47,978 bases of DNA from Tindallia sp. MSAO_Bac2 (lineage in GTDB: Bacteria; Bacillota; Clostridia; Peptostreptococcales; Tindalliaceae), in assembly GCA_003838145.1 (NCBI GenBank), contig QYZZ01000094.1:1-47978 (forward strand), in the 5' to 3' direction. Within the stretch, counting starts at the first letter, position 1. Every line of letters starts with the position of its first letter. Below, piece after piece: positions 17,677 through 26,517 of the stretch. The position numbers and the translations under genes are program-made. The notes beneath the pieces were generated by a model. That model was not told the DNA's origin. It was given only the letters and a program-made list of their open reading frames with translations, and did not search any database.

Positions 17677-17924
17677 TACCATTCAACCTCATCTTCCGGA
17701 ATGCACTCCTCCAGAGGAGATTGTAAACCTTCCATAATCTGTTGACGCATGGTCGGAATAGAGCACAGGTACAGCGTTTCCATCAACCCTTTATAGTCAT
17801 CCTCACTTATGATAACAGCATTTCCGTCCTTCGTAACAATATTTACAGGCTCATTGTACTTTATCGTTTGTTCCAATATGCTGAACAGGTTTTTTCTGAA
17901 ATTTGTTGCATTTGTATTAATCAC
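17676..17924 (-). CDS. yefM: YefM/Phd-type antitoxin
   Basis: About 82 residues. The N-terminal Phd/YefM fold (NATNFRKNLFSILEQTIKYNEPVNIVTKDGNAVIIS) binds DNA as a dimer, and the acidic C-terminus neutralises YoeB. The start is taken as a GTG at 17924 because GGAGG lies eight bases upstream; an ATG reading from 17945 would include that site. The upstream palindrome (17952-17983) is the evident autoregulatory operator. Confidence 0.9.
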   Translation of the reverse strand: MINTNATNFRKNLFSILEQTIKYNEPVNIVTKDGNAVIISEDDYKGLMETLYLCSIPTMRQQIMEGLQSPLEECIPEDEVEW

Positions 17925-17951
17925 GATGAACACCTCCATTTTCATCTTGCG

Positions 17952-17992
17952 GCTTATATGTACATTATAATGTACATATAAGCATTTGTCAA
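17952..17992 (-). promoter_or_regulatory. yefM-yoeB promoter with 32-bp perfect palindromic operator
   Basis: TTGACA (17992-17987) and TATAAT (17969-17964) on the minus strand are exact sigma-A consensus with a 17-base spacer. A perfect 32-bp palindrome (17952-17983) covers the -10 and most of the spacer. It contains two TGTACA hexamers (17959-17964 and 17971-17976) 12 bp apart, as known for YefM operators in E. coli. Confidence 0.9.
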
Positions 17993-18016
17993 GATTCCTG
18001 CTTTCCAGTTAAAGCA

Positions 18017-19516
18017 TTAATTCTGATACCATGGACGCCCCAGTTTTTTGCATAATCGCATAATAGAATCCTTACCGGTGATGACAGCGATGGGAAGACC
18101 TCCAGGGGGTTGCAGCCACTGGCCGCTGAGCATCATATTGTCCAATCCTTTGATTCGACCGGTATGCGTCATGGATTTCCCGGATAAGGTTGGCCAAAAA
18201 CCCATGAAGGCACCCTGGTAGGCATTGCAATAACGCTGGTAGGTTTGAGGCGTCGCTACGTCCAGCAACGTCAGCTTCCCAGCCATATAGGGGAATCGGG
18301 CTTCCATAGCCTGAATCACCAGCTTACCAATTCGATCTTTCTCCTGCCGGTATGCTTCCGGATCCTTCACCAGCTCTTGCAATTCTTCCAGATCCGGCTG
18401 AAACTGATTAATGGCGAAAGTGATCACCGTGTGGCCCCGGGGTGCAAAATCAGGCTCATATGCGTAATGAGTCATCTGAAGATGTTCCGTTGGTTTTCCA
18501 TTTTGATGAATTGGCAGCTTGTCTACCGGAAATTTAAGAGTTCTGGGAAGGTTATTTATGGTATCGGCATAGCCAACACCCACATAAATATTGGAAGCCA
18601 GCGGGTACTTCCCCGGATCATTAAATCGTTTCTGAAACTCCCGGTCCGGATAATTTCCGCCAAGCAATTTTTCGTAAACAACATGAGCGTCACAGGCGGC
18701 AATGTAATAGTCTGCCTGAAAAGACTTTCCATCCTGACAAATCAACCTTTTAACTGTCTTTCCTTCAATTTCCACATCCATTACTTCGCAGGAGGTCTCC
18801 ACTTTGCCACCCAAAGATCGATATTTTTCTTCCATACGAAGGCTTAAGGCTTTCGAACCGCCCACGGGAATGGAGGACTGTCCACCAGTGAAGGTTCCCA
18901 GAGGAAAGAGGATGGATGAAGCGCTGTAGTCACCTTCCGGCATGAAAGAAGCGATCACTCCTCTCAGCGCCGGGTTTTTAAATTTCTCTGCCAGATCCCC
19001 AATACTGATTTTGTCGTATTTCTGCATAAGTTTTCCCACGTCTTTCATGGATAGAAAGAATTTGATTTTTTCCATCAGGCTCATCAAATCCATGGGTTTG
19101 CCGGCAGGCATGGTAAAATCATGAAGTTGACGAATATCCAGGCATAATTCTTCGATGGCTTCCTTATCTTCCGGTGCCAGTTCCAGCCAGCTAGCTTTCA
19201 TCCGGTCAAGATCCCGGTAAAAGTGAACAGTCTCGCCCTCCATTTCTACCGCCATAAAGCTTTCCGGATCGTAAATATCCACTCCATCCAGAGCACCAAC
19301 CTCGTCCCACAACTGGCGCATGGGTGTTCCTTCCTTGGTTCCCACCAGCCAGTGAATACAACCGTCAATATGATACCCCTGCCGGTTCCATCCGGTGCAT
19401 TCGCCACCCAGGGTATGATGCTTCTCTAAAATCACACTGTCAAATCCATTCTTCTGGGCAAAAATACCTGCGCTTAATCCAGCAATCCCGCCGCCAATAA
19501 TGACTACTTTATTCAT
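18017..19516 (-). CDS. FAD-dependent oxidoreductase, CrtI/carotenoid-isomerase-like
   Basis: A 499-residue flavoprotein of the phytoene desaturase / carotenoid isomerase superfamily. The N-terminal dinucleotide fold reads VVIIGGGIAGLSAGIFAQ with an acidic end (LEKHHTLGGECTGW). A C-terminal FAD motif near MLSGQWLQPPGGLP ends the protein. Clostridial members of this group lack the other carotenoid genes, and none are present here, so the substrate is unknown. The start overlaps the TetR stop by eight bases, which indicates co-expression with and probably control by that regulator. AGGGG precedes the ATG. Confidence 0.85.
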   Translation of the reverse strand: MNKVVIIGGGIAGLSAGIFAQKNGFDSVILEKHHTLGGECTGWNRQGYHIDGCIHWLVGTKEGTPMRQLWDEVGALDGVDIYDPESFMAVEMEGETVHFYRDLDRMKASWLELAPEDKEAIEELCLDIRQLHDFTMPAGKPMDLMSLMEKIKFFLSMKDVGKLMQKYDKISIGDLAEKFKNPALRGVIASFMPEGDYSASSILFPLGTFTGGQSSIPVGGSKALSLRMEEKYRSLGGKVETSCEVMDVEIEGKTVKRLICQDGKSFQADYYIAACDAHVVYEKLLGGNYPDREFQKRFNDPGKYPLASNIYVGVGYADTINNLPRTLKFPVDKLPIHQNGKPTEHLQMTHYAYEPDFAPRGHTVITFAINQFQPDLEELQELVKDPEAYRQEKDRIGKLVIQAMEARFPYMAGKLTLLDVATPQTYQRYCNAYQGAFMGFWPTLSGKSMTHTGRIKGLDNMMLSGQWLQPPGGLPIAVITGKDSIMRLCKKLGRPWYQN

Positions 19517-20090
19517 TTTCTTTCCCCTCTCGTTTCGCTTTCTGAGCCAAATACAGATCTTCTCCCACTTCCATCAGTAATTCTTCAAAGGCTTCCTCTT
19601 CCATCCATGAGGGCACTTGACCATTAGCCACCATCGTCGTAAGCCCCATCTGAAAAACCCTCATTTTAAGCAATAGCTGCCGTCGCTCTTCATCACTCCA
19701 ACCCTTTAGCAGTTCATCCTCAGCCATGGCTTCAATCATGGATTGCTCCAGGGTTTCATAAGAAGCCAGATATGGATTTGGTTGAATGGCCAATTCCCGA
19801 TAAAGCACCGGATACTCCCGGGCAAAGGCCAGACTGGCTTTACCAATGTTTTCAAAGATACTGCTTCCCTGCTGTTTTTTCAGAAATTCATCAGCAAGAG
19901 CAAAAACCCGATGAACAACCGCTTCAATCAAGTCGTCAATGGTTTCGAAGTTAACATAGATCGGCGCAACAGACGATTTCAATCTTTTCGCCACACTGCG
20001 GGCCGTAATGGCTTTAAGCCCTTCTTCTTCTGCAATTTCAAAGGCGGCATTCACGATGGCTTCTTTGTCAAATTTGGTTTTGGGAGGCAT
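19509..20090 (-). CDS. TetR/AcrR-family transcriptional regulator
   Basis: A 193-residue regulator. The N-terminal helix-turn-helix (EAIVNAAFEIAEEEGLKAITARSVAKRL) is canonical. The C-terminal ligand domain is all-helical and of a Firmicute type often called WHG/TetR_C. It is first in a two-gene operon with the FAD oxidoreductase and probably represses its own promoter. AAAGGAG lies seven bases before the ATG. Confidence 0.9.
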   Translation of the reverse strand: MPPKTKFDKEAIVNAAFEIAEEEGLKAITARSVAKRLKSSVAPIYVNFETIDDLIEAVVHRVFALADEFLKKQQGSSIFENIGKASLAFAREYPVLYRELAIQPNPYLASYETLEQSMIEAMAEDELLKGWSDEERRQLLLKMRVFQMGLTTMVANGQVPSWMEEEAFEELLMEVGEDLYLAQKAKREGKENE

Positions 20091-20128
20091 TTTGTCACTC
20101 CTTCCTTTTAAATTACACTCGTTACATT

Positions 20129-20168
20129 ACTTAAGTTATATAATAGATTAAAAGAATTGCTCTGTCAA
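20129..20168 (-). promoter_or_regulatory. Promoter of the TetR-oxidoreductase operon
   Basis: TTGACA (20168-20163) and TATTAT (20145-20140) are separated by 17 bases. The 8-bp palindrome ACTTAAGT (20129-20136) lies just downstream of the -10, where a TetR repressor could bind. Confidence 0.7.
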
Positions 20169-20304
20169 GTGTTTTGGAAAATTATTTCATCTATCATTGA
20201 TTCCTTTTTATTTCCGACAGATAATGAGATATAATGAATCTATATTAACATGCTATTTACAGGATCGTAAAAACAGGCAACATAGAAGCAAAGGAGGGTA
20301 TAAC

Positions 20305-21192
20305 ATGACCAAAATCAATAATTCACAAGTGGTCTATGCCATGGATGCTGCCAATGAAGCGGTAATGAAAGTACCAAGCGGCAGCGAGGTGATTTTCGAA
20401 ACCTGTGACTGCTTTCAAAACCAGATTACCAGCGAATCCCAATCTGTGGACAGCGTGAACTGGGAGCAAATCAACCCGGCCACCGGACCTCTCTATGTGG
20501 AAGGAGCTGCACCCGGAGATGTATTGAAAGTGGAAATCATTGATATCACCATCGCTGACCAGGGAGTGATGGCTGCCATTCCTGGCGCCGGGCTTCTGGG
20601 TGACCAGGTCACAGCATCCCAGATAAAAGTGATGCCCATTGAGAATGGTATGGCCCGATTCAACGACAAACTGTCTCTTCCGGTAACCCCCACTATCGGC
20701 GTGATTGGTGTTGCACCCAAATCCGGTGCCATTCCCTGCGGTGCTCCCGGTTCTCACGGCGGAAACATGGATAACAATAAAACTAAAACCGGAAGTATTC
20801 TGTACCTGCCTGTCCGGGCGGAAGGTGCCCTGCTGTCCATGGGAGATCTTCATGCCCTGATCGGTGATGGTGAAATTATGGTCACCGGACTGGAAGTTGC
20901 CGGCTCTGTAACGGTTCGCGTCAGCGTCCTGAAGGATCGAAAGCAACAAAACCCCATGCTGGAAAATGACACACATCTTTACACTGTAGCCTCTGACGAG
21001 GACCTGTTGAAGGCTGTCAGGGCAGCCACAGAAAACATGCACCAGTGGGTCATGGCAGAAACTGGTCTTTCTTTCAACGAGGCAGGAATGCTCCTCAGCG
21101 CCGCCGGAAGTACGGAAATATGCCAGGTAGTGGACCCTCTGCTGACAGCCAGATTCGGACTGTCCAAAGACATCCTGAAAGCGCTTCAATAG
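20305..21192 (+). CDS. Acetamidase/formamidase family amidohydrolase
   Basis: About 295 residues of the FmdA_AmdA family, which hydrolyses small amides to ammonia and a carboxylate. Family marks are GPLYVEGAAPGDVLKVEI, the metal-site segment PGSHGGNMDNN and the GDLHALIGDGEIMVTGLE block. The start is the ATG after AAAGGAGGG; an upstream in-frame ATG at 20197 has no such site. A perfect -10 (TATAAT, 20230-20235) lies about 70 bases upstream, but the -35 is poor. The gene is monocistronic with a strong terminator. Confidence 0.9.
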   Translation: MTKINNSQVVYAMDAANEAVMKVPSGSEVIFETCDCFQNQITSESQSVDSVNWEQINPATGPLYVEGAAPGDVLKVEIIDITIADQGVMAAIPGAGLLGDQVTASQIKVMPIENGMARFNDKLSLPVTPTIGVIGVAPKSGAIPCGAPGSHGGNMDNNKTKTGSILYLPVRAEGALLSMGDLHALIGDGEIMVTGLEVAGSVTVRVSVLKDRKQQNPMLENDTHLYTVASDEDLLKAVRAATENMHQWVMAETGLSFNEAGMLLSAAGSTEICQVVDPLLTARFGLSKDILKALQ

Positions 21193-21214
21193 TTAACAAC
21201 TTATGCTGATAGAT

Positions 21215-21252
21215 AAAAGAACTTCTTCGTGGATTTGTGAAGAAGTTCTTTT
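21215..21252 (+). terminator. Rho-independent terminator of the acetamidase gene
   Basis: A perfect 14-bp stem (AAAAGAACTTCTTC 21215-21228 with its complement 21239-21252) ends in TTTTATT on the plus strand, 22 bases past the stop. Confidence 0.85.
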
Positions 21253-21326
21253 ATTGGATCGGACGTATTCCGAACGTATTACTGAAATTCTTCCTTCTTT
21301 GTTTGTAAAGGTACGGGGCATGGTCT

Positions 21327-21373
21327 GATACACAAAAACCGGACGAAGATTTTTCGTCCGGTTTTTGTGTATC
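21327..21373 (-). terminator. Terminator hairpin of the PPOX flavoprotein gene, symmetrical
   Basis: Two perfectly complementary 21-base arms (21327-21347 and 21353-21373) enclose a 5-base loop. The arms contain ACAAAAACCGGACGAA-type sequence, so both strands carry T-runs inside the stem. It lies 50 bases beyond the leftward PPOX stop and may act in both directions. Confidence 0.65.
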
Positions 21374-21422
21374 ATAAGTTTTGCTGCATGTCTATCTCGG
21401 GTAAGGTTTGTTGTGGTTTTGT

Positions 21423-21878
21423 TTAACTTTCAACTTCTCTGCCGTTGCTGTTTTCCGGCGTCCAGTTAGAGACTTGATCCTGAATCGTGGCAATGGAAGC
21501 GCGTTGTATTTTCACAGTAGCAACAACAATGTTATCTCCTCTGATAAAGCTTTCCATGTCCGGATGCTGGCCCAGGTGGGCTTCTCGATATATGCCGTCC
21601 TGGTGTCTTTCTTCTATTTGAGCTTTCCCGTAAACGGTACAACTAACCGGCGGATAGCCCTGTCCGGAAAAATCCGTGAATAGCAACGCAACCTTTGGGT
21701 TATGCCGCATGTAGGAAACTTTTGTGGTGTCGCCTCGACTCGTCAGAATGATCAACTCTTTTTCCGGCAGGTACGTGAAATTCATTAGGCTTACATGAGG
21801 ACGATCCTGATAACTGGTTGACAGGAAACAAAGCTTTTCTTTTTTTAGTAACGAAAGTAAATTTTCCGGAATTGCCAT
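21423..21878 (-). CDS. Pyridoxamine 5'-phosphate oxidase-family (split-barrel) flavoprotein
   Basis: A 151-residue split-barrel FMN-binding protein. The N-terminal part (CFLSTSYQDRPHVSLMNF, then LIILTSRGDTTKVSYMRHNPKVALLF) is the typical PPOX/FMN-binding pattern of small Firmicute proteins of uncertain substrate, possibly F420/FMN reductases or heme-binding proteins. GAAGGAG precedes the ATG. It is divergent from pflB, with 224 bases between the two starts. Confidence 0.82.
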   Translation of the reverse strand: MAIPENLLSLLKKEKLCFLSTSYQDRPHVSLMNFTYLPEKELIILTSRGDTTKVSYMRHNPKVALLFTDFSGQGYPPVSCTVYGKAQIEERHQDGIYREAHLGQHPDMESFIRGDNIVVATVKIQRASIATIQDQVSNWTPENSNGREVES

Positions 21879-22008
21879 AAACTATCTCTCCTTCACGCAA
21901 GAAGCTCATTTATTAATATTAAGATGCCTCCGCGACATTTTCTGTTGGTTCTCCCATAGTTTATCACTCTATCAAGGTATGGGATAGCCTGTAAAATCTT
22001 TTTTCATT

Positions 22009-22051
22009 TGTGAGTGCCGTCACAGTCAGCTCTCTTTTTCTTCTGTATACT
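22009..22051 (+). promoter_or_regulatory. Crp/Fnr-type operator and class II promoter of the pfl operon
   Basis: TGTGA (22009-22013) and TCACA (22020-22024) form a perfect palindrome with a 6-base spacer. A -10, TATACT (22046-22051), follows with no good -35. With a start at A22058 the palindrome centre lies at -41.5, the standard position for class II activation by Crp/Fnr proteins. The Crp/Fnr gene at the operon's end is the obvious candidate regulator. Confidence 0.65.
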
Positions 22052-22102
22052 GAAGCCATATAGAATAATAAAAATATGTAACAGATAAAAGGAGTGGATC
22101 AC

Positions 22103-24349
22103 ATGAAGCCTTGGAGGCTCTTTAAAAGTGGTGAATGGCAAAAAAAGGTGGATGTCAGGGATTTTATTCAGCAGAACTATGAACCTTATGATGGAAATGA
22201 AGATTTCTTAGCAGGTGTTTCTCCCAAGAGCAAGAAACTGTGGGATCAGGCGGATGCATTGATTCAAAAGGAGATCGAAGCCGGGGTGCTGGATGTGGAT
22301 ACGGAGCATTTTTCCGGGATAGATCATTTTGAACCGGGTTATATGGATCAGGAAAACGAGGTAATCGTCGGTTTTCAGAGCGATGCGCCCCTTAAGCGTA
22401 TTGTGAATCCTTATGGCGGTTACAGAATGGTGCAGGACTCCCTGGATGCTTATGGGTATGAGATGAACCCGGAGCTGGCGGAAGTTTTTCAGCAGGTACG
22501 CAAAACCCATAACCAGGGGGTTTTTGATGCCTATACCACAGAAATGAAGGAAGCCCGTTCTGCCGGTCTGTTAACCGGACTGCCGGATGCTTATGGTCGT
22601 GGTCGAATAATTGGAGACTATCGGCGTATTCCTCTGTATGGGGTGGATTTTCTTATTGCTGAAAAAGAAAGAGATCAAAAGGAACTTCTGGCAGGAGCGG
22701 CTACAGAAAACCGAATTCGGTTGCGTGAAGAAGTGAGCGAGCAAATCCGGGCTCTAAAAGCCATTAAAAATATGGCTTCCAAATACGGAGTGGACTTGTC
22801 AGAACCGGCAGTCACCGCTCAGGAAGCAGTGCAATTCTTCTATTTCGCTTATCTGGCAGGAGTAAAGGAAAACAACGGCGCCGCCATGTCTCTGGGGCGA
22901 AACACGGCCTTTCTGGATATTTATATCCAGCGGGATCTGCAGGAAGGTCGGATAACGGAAATGGAAGCTCAGGAGCTGATTGATCAGCTGGTCATTAAGC
23001 TTCGTATGGTGCGTCATCTTCGGACACCGGATTACAACGCCTTATTTGCCGGCGATCCTACCTGGGTAACAGAATCTATCGGAGGAATTGGCTTGGACGG
23101 CCGTCATCATGTCACCAGGACGGCTTACCGGTTCTTGCATACCTTAGCCAATTTAGGACCGGCGCCGGAACCAAATATGACCATCCTGTGGGACGAAAAA
23201 CTGCCGCCTGCCTTTAAGCGTTATTGCGTGAAACAGTCGGAAGCTACCGGCGCTTTGCAGTATGAAAACGACGAATTGATGCGCCCCCTTTATGGCGATG
23301 ATTACGGTATTGCCTGCTGCGTATCCGCCATGGCCATTGGTAAGCAGATGCAGTACTTCGGCGCCAGAACCAATCTGGCAAAAGCCTTGCTGTACGCTAT
23401 TAACGGAGGCATGGATGAGCTGAAATACCGAAAAGACGGAACTCCCTATCAACTGGTGGAAGGCATTGAGCCGCCGAAGGGCGAAGTGCTGGATTACGAT
23501 CAGGTGATGAATAACTTTAAAAAGGTCATGGATTATCTGGCACGTCTGTATGCGGATACCATGAGCACCATTCATTATATGCATGATAAATATGCTTATG
23601 AAGCCGGATTAATGTCGCTGCATGACACCTTTGTGCATCGGTTTATGGCTTTTGGGGCTGCAGGTATTTCCATTGTAGCCGACTCCCTCAGTGCTATTAA
23701 ATACGCCCAGGTGAAACCTGTTCGAAACCGGTTTGGAATCGCCGAGGATTTTACGATTGAAGGGGATTTTCCTGCCTACGGTAACGACGATGACCGGGTG
23801 GATCAGATTGCCGTGGAAGTCATCGAATATTTCAGCCAGGCCTTAAAATCAAATCCTATTTACCGGGATTCCGAGCATACCCTGTCCATTCTCACCATCA
23901 CTTCCAACGTGGTATATGGTAAGAAAACCGGCAGCACGCCGGATGGCCGAAAAAAAGGGGAGGCTTTCGCCCCCGGTGCCAATCCCATGCACGGACGGGA
24001 TAAGATGGGTGCCCTGGCTTCACTGAATACGGTGGCGAAACTTAAATATCGCGAGGTTTGCCAGGATGGTATTTCCAACACCTTCTCTATCACACCGGAA
24101 ACCCTTGGAAAAGAATCGGAGATCCGCTACCAGAACCTGGCCGGCATTTTGGACGGTTATTTTTCTCAGGGAGCTTTCCACCTGAATATCAACGTTCTTT
24201 CCAGAGAAATGTTGTTGGATGCGATGAAGCACCCACAGAAGTATCCAAACCTGACCATTCGGGTTTCCGGATATGCGGTTCACTTTAACCGATTAACAGA
24301 GGAACAAAAACAGGAAGTGATTCAACGAACCTTCCATGAGGCGGTGTAG
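22103..24349 (+). CDS. pflB: Pyruvate formate-lyase (formate C-acetyltransferase)
   Basis: A 748-residue glycyl radical enzyme that converts pyruvate and CoA to acetyl-CoA and formate. The adjacent active-site cysteines in IACCVSAM (about 405-406) identify true PFL and exclude the dehydratase and lyase subgroups, which have a single Cys. The glycyl radical loop is RVSGYAVHF with Gly near 723. The start is the ATG at 22103 after AAAAGGAG; a GTG at 22094 overlaps that site. The activase gene follows after three bases, and a Crp/Fnr regulator ends the operon. Confidence 0.96.
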   Translation: MKPWRLFKSGEWQKKVDVRDFIQQNYEPYDGNEDFLAGVSPKSKKLWDQADALIQKEIEAGVLDVDTEHFSGIDHFEPGYMDQENEVIVGFQSDAPLKRIVNPYGGYRMVQDSLDAYGYEMNPELAEVFQQVRKTHNQGVFDAYTTEMKEARSAGLLTGLPDAYGRGRIIGDYRRIPLYGVDFLIAEKERDQKELLAGAATENRIRLREEVSEQIRALKAIKNMASKYGVDLSEPAVTAQEAVQFFYFAYLAGVKENNGAAMSLGRNTAFLDIYIQRDLQEGRITEMEAQELIDQLVIKLRMVRHLRTPDYNALFAGDPTWVTESIGGIGLDGRHHVTRTAYRFLHTLANLGPAPEPNMTILWDEKLPPAFKRYCVKQSEATGALQYENDELMRPLYGDDYGIACCVSAMAIGKQMQYFGARTNLAKALLYAINGGMDELKYRKDGTPYQLVEGIEPPKGEVLDYDQVMNNFKKVMDYLARLYADTMSTIHYMHDKYAYEAGLMSLHDTFVHRFMAFGAAGISIVADSLSAIKYAQVKPVRNRFGIAEDFTIEGDFPAYGNDDDRVDQIAVEVIEYFSQALKSNPIYRDSEHTLSILTITSNVVYGKKTGSTPDGRKKGEAFAPGANPMHGRDKMGALASLNTVAKLKYREVCQDGISNTFSITPETLGKESEIRYQNLAGILDGYFSQGAFHLNINVLSREMLLDAMKHPQKYPNLTIRVSGYAVHFNRLTEEQKQEVIQRTFHEAV

Positions 24350-24352
24350 GTT

Positions 24353-25153
24353 ATGAAACTGGGAAAAATTCATTCTGTCGAAACCTTAGGACTTTCAGAC
24401 GGGCCAGGCATCCGGACGGTTTTTTTCCTGCAGGGCTGCCCTCTCCAGTGCAAATACTGCCACAACCCGGACTCTCAGTCCGGTTGTGGCGGTAATGCCA
24501 TATCCGCTGATGAGGTGCTTCGCATCGCCAGGCGCTACCAGCCTTATTACCAGAAAACCGGTGGTGGTGTTACGTTTTCCGGCGGAGAGCCGCTTATGCA
24601 GAGCGAATTTCTTTTAGAAGCGTTGACTTTACTTAAACAAGAAGGTTTTCATACGGCTATCGACACTTGCGGCTTCGGTCCTGAAAGCTGGATGGACTCC
24701 ATTTTAGAAGTAACAGACTGCCTTTTGATGGATATCAAAGCTACGGATGAAGCAACTCATTTAGAGCTGACAGCCAGGCCCATGAGTGGTCGGGATGCTT
24801 TCTGGAAACGTCTGGCCAACTATCAGGGTACTGTCTGGCTGCGCCATGTCCTGGTGCCGGAATTTACGGATCATCAGGAGAATCTGGAAAAACTCTATCA
24901 ATTGGCTTGCCAAATTCCATCAGTTGAAAAAATACAGCTGCTGCCTTATCATAAGAAGGGAATCGAGAAGTATAAAAGGATGAGCCTTGGGGATCCGCTG
25001 GCCGGCATACCGGAGATGAACCCCAAACAGGCGGAGGTGTGGGAAACCTCCCTTATGCAGCGCCTGAGAGCCTTCCGTGAGAAAGAGAGGTTGTTACTGT
25101 GCCAAAAAAGCCAGAGTGTCGATGCGAAATATGCAAGGGCTCCACTTGCCTGA
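24353..25153 (+). CDS. pflA: Pyruvate formate-lyase activating enzyme (radical SAM)
   Basis: A 266-residue radical SAM enzyme that generates the glycyl radical on PflB. The cluster motif C-x3-C-x2-C is CPLQCKYC (Cys 29, 33, 36), and a GGGVTFSGGEPLMQ block binds SAM. It lacks the extra ferredoxin domain of other glycyl-radical activases, as expected for PflA. The last 55 bases overlap the Crp/Fnr gene in another frame, so the C-terminal tail (after about residue 248) is coded over that gene's start. Confidence 0.95.
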   Translation: MKLGKIHSVETLGLSDGPGIRTVFFLQGCPLQCKYCHNPDSQSGCGGNAISADEVLRIARRYQPYYQKTGGGVTFSGGEPLMQSEFLLEALTLLKQEGFHTAIDTCGFGPESWMDSILEVTDCLLMDIKATDEATHLELTARPMSGRDAFWKRLANYQGTVWLRHVLVPEFTDHQENLEKLYQLACQIPSVEKIQLLPYHKKGIEKYKRMSLGDPLAGIPEMNPKQAEVWETSLMQRLRAFREKERLLLCQKSQSVDAKYARAPLA

Positions 25154-25821
25154 ACCAGATTCCACTCCTTTCCAGCCTTACGGATGAGGAGGCGGAAAAG
25201 ATTTCTGCCGGAGTTTCCTTTAAAACCTTCCAAAAAGGAGAGATTCTCTTTCGTGCCGGTGATACAGCCAACCAGCTCTACATTGTCTGCAGCGGAAAGG
25301 TGAAGTTGGTGAGCCATACACCGGAAGGCCGGGAGCAGATACTCTATATTTTAAAAGGCGGGGATTTTTTTGGTGCCTTTAATCTGCTGAAGGAAAACCA
25401 GTTTGATGCTACCGCTGAAGCGTTGACTAACAGCCAGGTAAGTATGTTGTCAAAGTCTGAGTTCGACCGAATCATTCTCTCACACCCGGAAATCACCCTG
25501 AAAGTCTTTGAAAAAGCCTACGAACGAATCCGAAAGCTGGAAACCCTCATTGAGCGCTTATCCACTTCCAGCCTGGATGCCCGGGTTGCCGGACTCCTGC
25601 TAAACATGGTGCCGGACTTTGGCAGCCATACCTCCGAAGGCATTTTGCTGAAGCTGACCATGAGCCGGGAGGACATGGGCAGTTATTCCGGTATTGCCCG
25701 GGAAACCATGAGCCGAAAACTTCATCTCTTTGATGAGCTGGGATATATCCATTTAAAAAGCGCCCGCCAGATCCTGATTAAAGACCTGGAGGCGCTTCGT
25801 GCTATCCTGAATGAAGGATAA
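25099..25821 (+). CDS. Crp/Fnr-family regulator with N-terminal cysteine cluster
   Basis: A 240-residue Crp/Fnr protein. Residues 7-17 hold four cysteines (C-x-C-x2-C-x4-C: C7, C9, C12, C17), and another Cys is at 64. This is reminiscent of the oxygen-labile cluster of FNR but spaced differently. A cNMP-binding-type beta roll follows, then a helix-turn-helix whose recognition helix reads ARETMSRKL. It combines the Arg of Crp with the Glu-Ser-Arg pattern of Fnr. The GTG start is set by GAGAGG eight bases upstream. It is third in the pfl operon and is likely an oxygen or redox switch for that operon. Confidence 0.88.
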   Translation: MPKKPECRCEICKGSTCLNQIPLLSSLTDEEAEKISAGVSFKTFQKGEILFRAGDTANQLYIVCSGKVKLVSHTPEGREQILYILKGGDFFGAFNLLKENQFDATAEALTNSQVSMLSKSEFDRIILSHPEITLKVFEKAYERIRKLETLIERLSTSSLDARVAGLLLNMVPDFGSHTSEGILLKLTMSREDMGSYSGIARETMSRKLHLFDELGYIHLKSARQILIKDLEALRAILNEG

Positions 25822-25831
25822 GTAATTCTGT

Positions 25832-26344
25832 TTATTCATATACACGGACAGGTATGGGAGGCGTTTCATAATAAAGATCATCCTCTCCCAGCAATTCCAG
25901 GGTAATCCAGGTTTCTCCCACTTCCTCTCCCTTCAGGTAGAAGTGGTCTCCGTGACACTCAAAGCTGAGTACTTCGCAGCCTTCCATCAAACGGGCATTG
26001 ACAGAATACCGGTTTCCGTCTACAGTCATCTCCTTACCTTGAGGGTCTTCTATGTACGTTCCCAGAGTAACCCGCTCCCCTTCTTTAATCCATGGAATTC
26101 CACCATGCCAGTGGTCATGACAAACATAGGCAGCCATTTCATTTTCCTGAAGGTTTATAATTTCAAACACGGAAGCACTTTCAGCAGGTGCTTCAGCAGC
26201 TTCACCAGCATTCTCAGTAACAGTTTCTTCATCGACACTGCTTATTTCCGGATCTTCCAGTTCTGCTGCGCCTCCGCAGCCACTTAGCAGCAACACGGCT
26301 ATGATCATGACCAGGAAAGCTATTTTATCAGGCTTCATCTTCAT
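25832..26344 (-). CDS. His-rich lipoprotein, paralog of the cobalt-operon lipoprotein
   Basis: About 170 residues. A lipobox LLLSGC gives a diacylated Cys near residue 23, followed by a Glu/Ala-rich linker and a beta-rich domain. Two metal-ligand-like motifs stand out: CHDHWHG near the domain start and CHGDHFYL later. The same layout (AYV-x2-DHWHG, LGTYIED, HGDH, YETPPIPV) occurs in the lipoprotein at 29551, inside the cobalt-transport operon, so the two are paralogs. This one has Cys where the other has other residues. Probably a surface metal-binding protein; no named family is recognised. Start chosen by GAGGAG; three nearby ATGs (26350, 26344, 26338) compete. Confidence 0.75.
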   Translation of the reverse strand: MKMKPDKIAFLVMIIAVLLLSGCGGAAELEDPEISSVDEETVTENAGEAAEAPAESASVFEIINLQENEMAAYVCHDHWHGGIPWIKEGERVTLGTYIEDPQGKEMTVDGNRYSVNARLMEGCEVLSFECHGDHFYLKGEEVGETWITLELLGEDDLYYETPPIPVRVYE

Positions 26345-26517
26345 CTTCATCTTCTCCTCTTTTATTCTTAGACTTTCTTTCATTAAAACGTTTTTTCATT
26401 AATTAACTCTGTATATTTTACCACTTTGTTTAATTAATAAAACATAATATTTCATAAAGCGAAATAAGCTTTGCCGTCAGTTCAGAGCGAGGTTTACGAA
26501 AATTATCGACTCTGCCA

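Noticed and set aside
20323..21189. Long leftward open frame opposite the acetamidase gene
   Set aside because: It mirrors a well-supported gene, has no ribosome binding site, and its product shows no family pattern.
22103..24349. Glycyl radical dehydratase or choline trimethylamine-lyase
   Set aside because: The adjacent Cys-Cys pair and the PflA-type activase without extra ferredoxin domain indicate true pyruvate formate-lyase.
26460..26517. Terminator after the HTH gene
   Set aside because: Only a broken stem (CAGAG...CTCTG) with a large loop and no T-run is visible.
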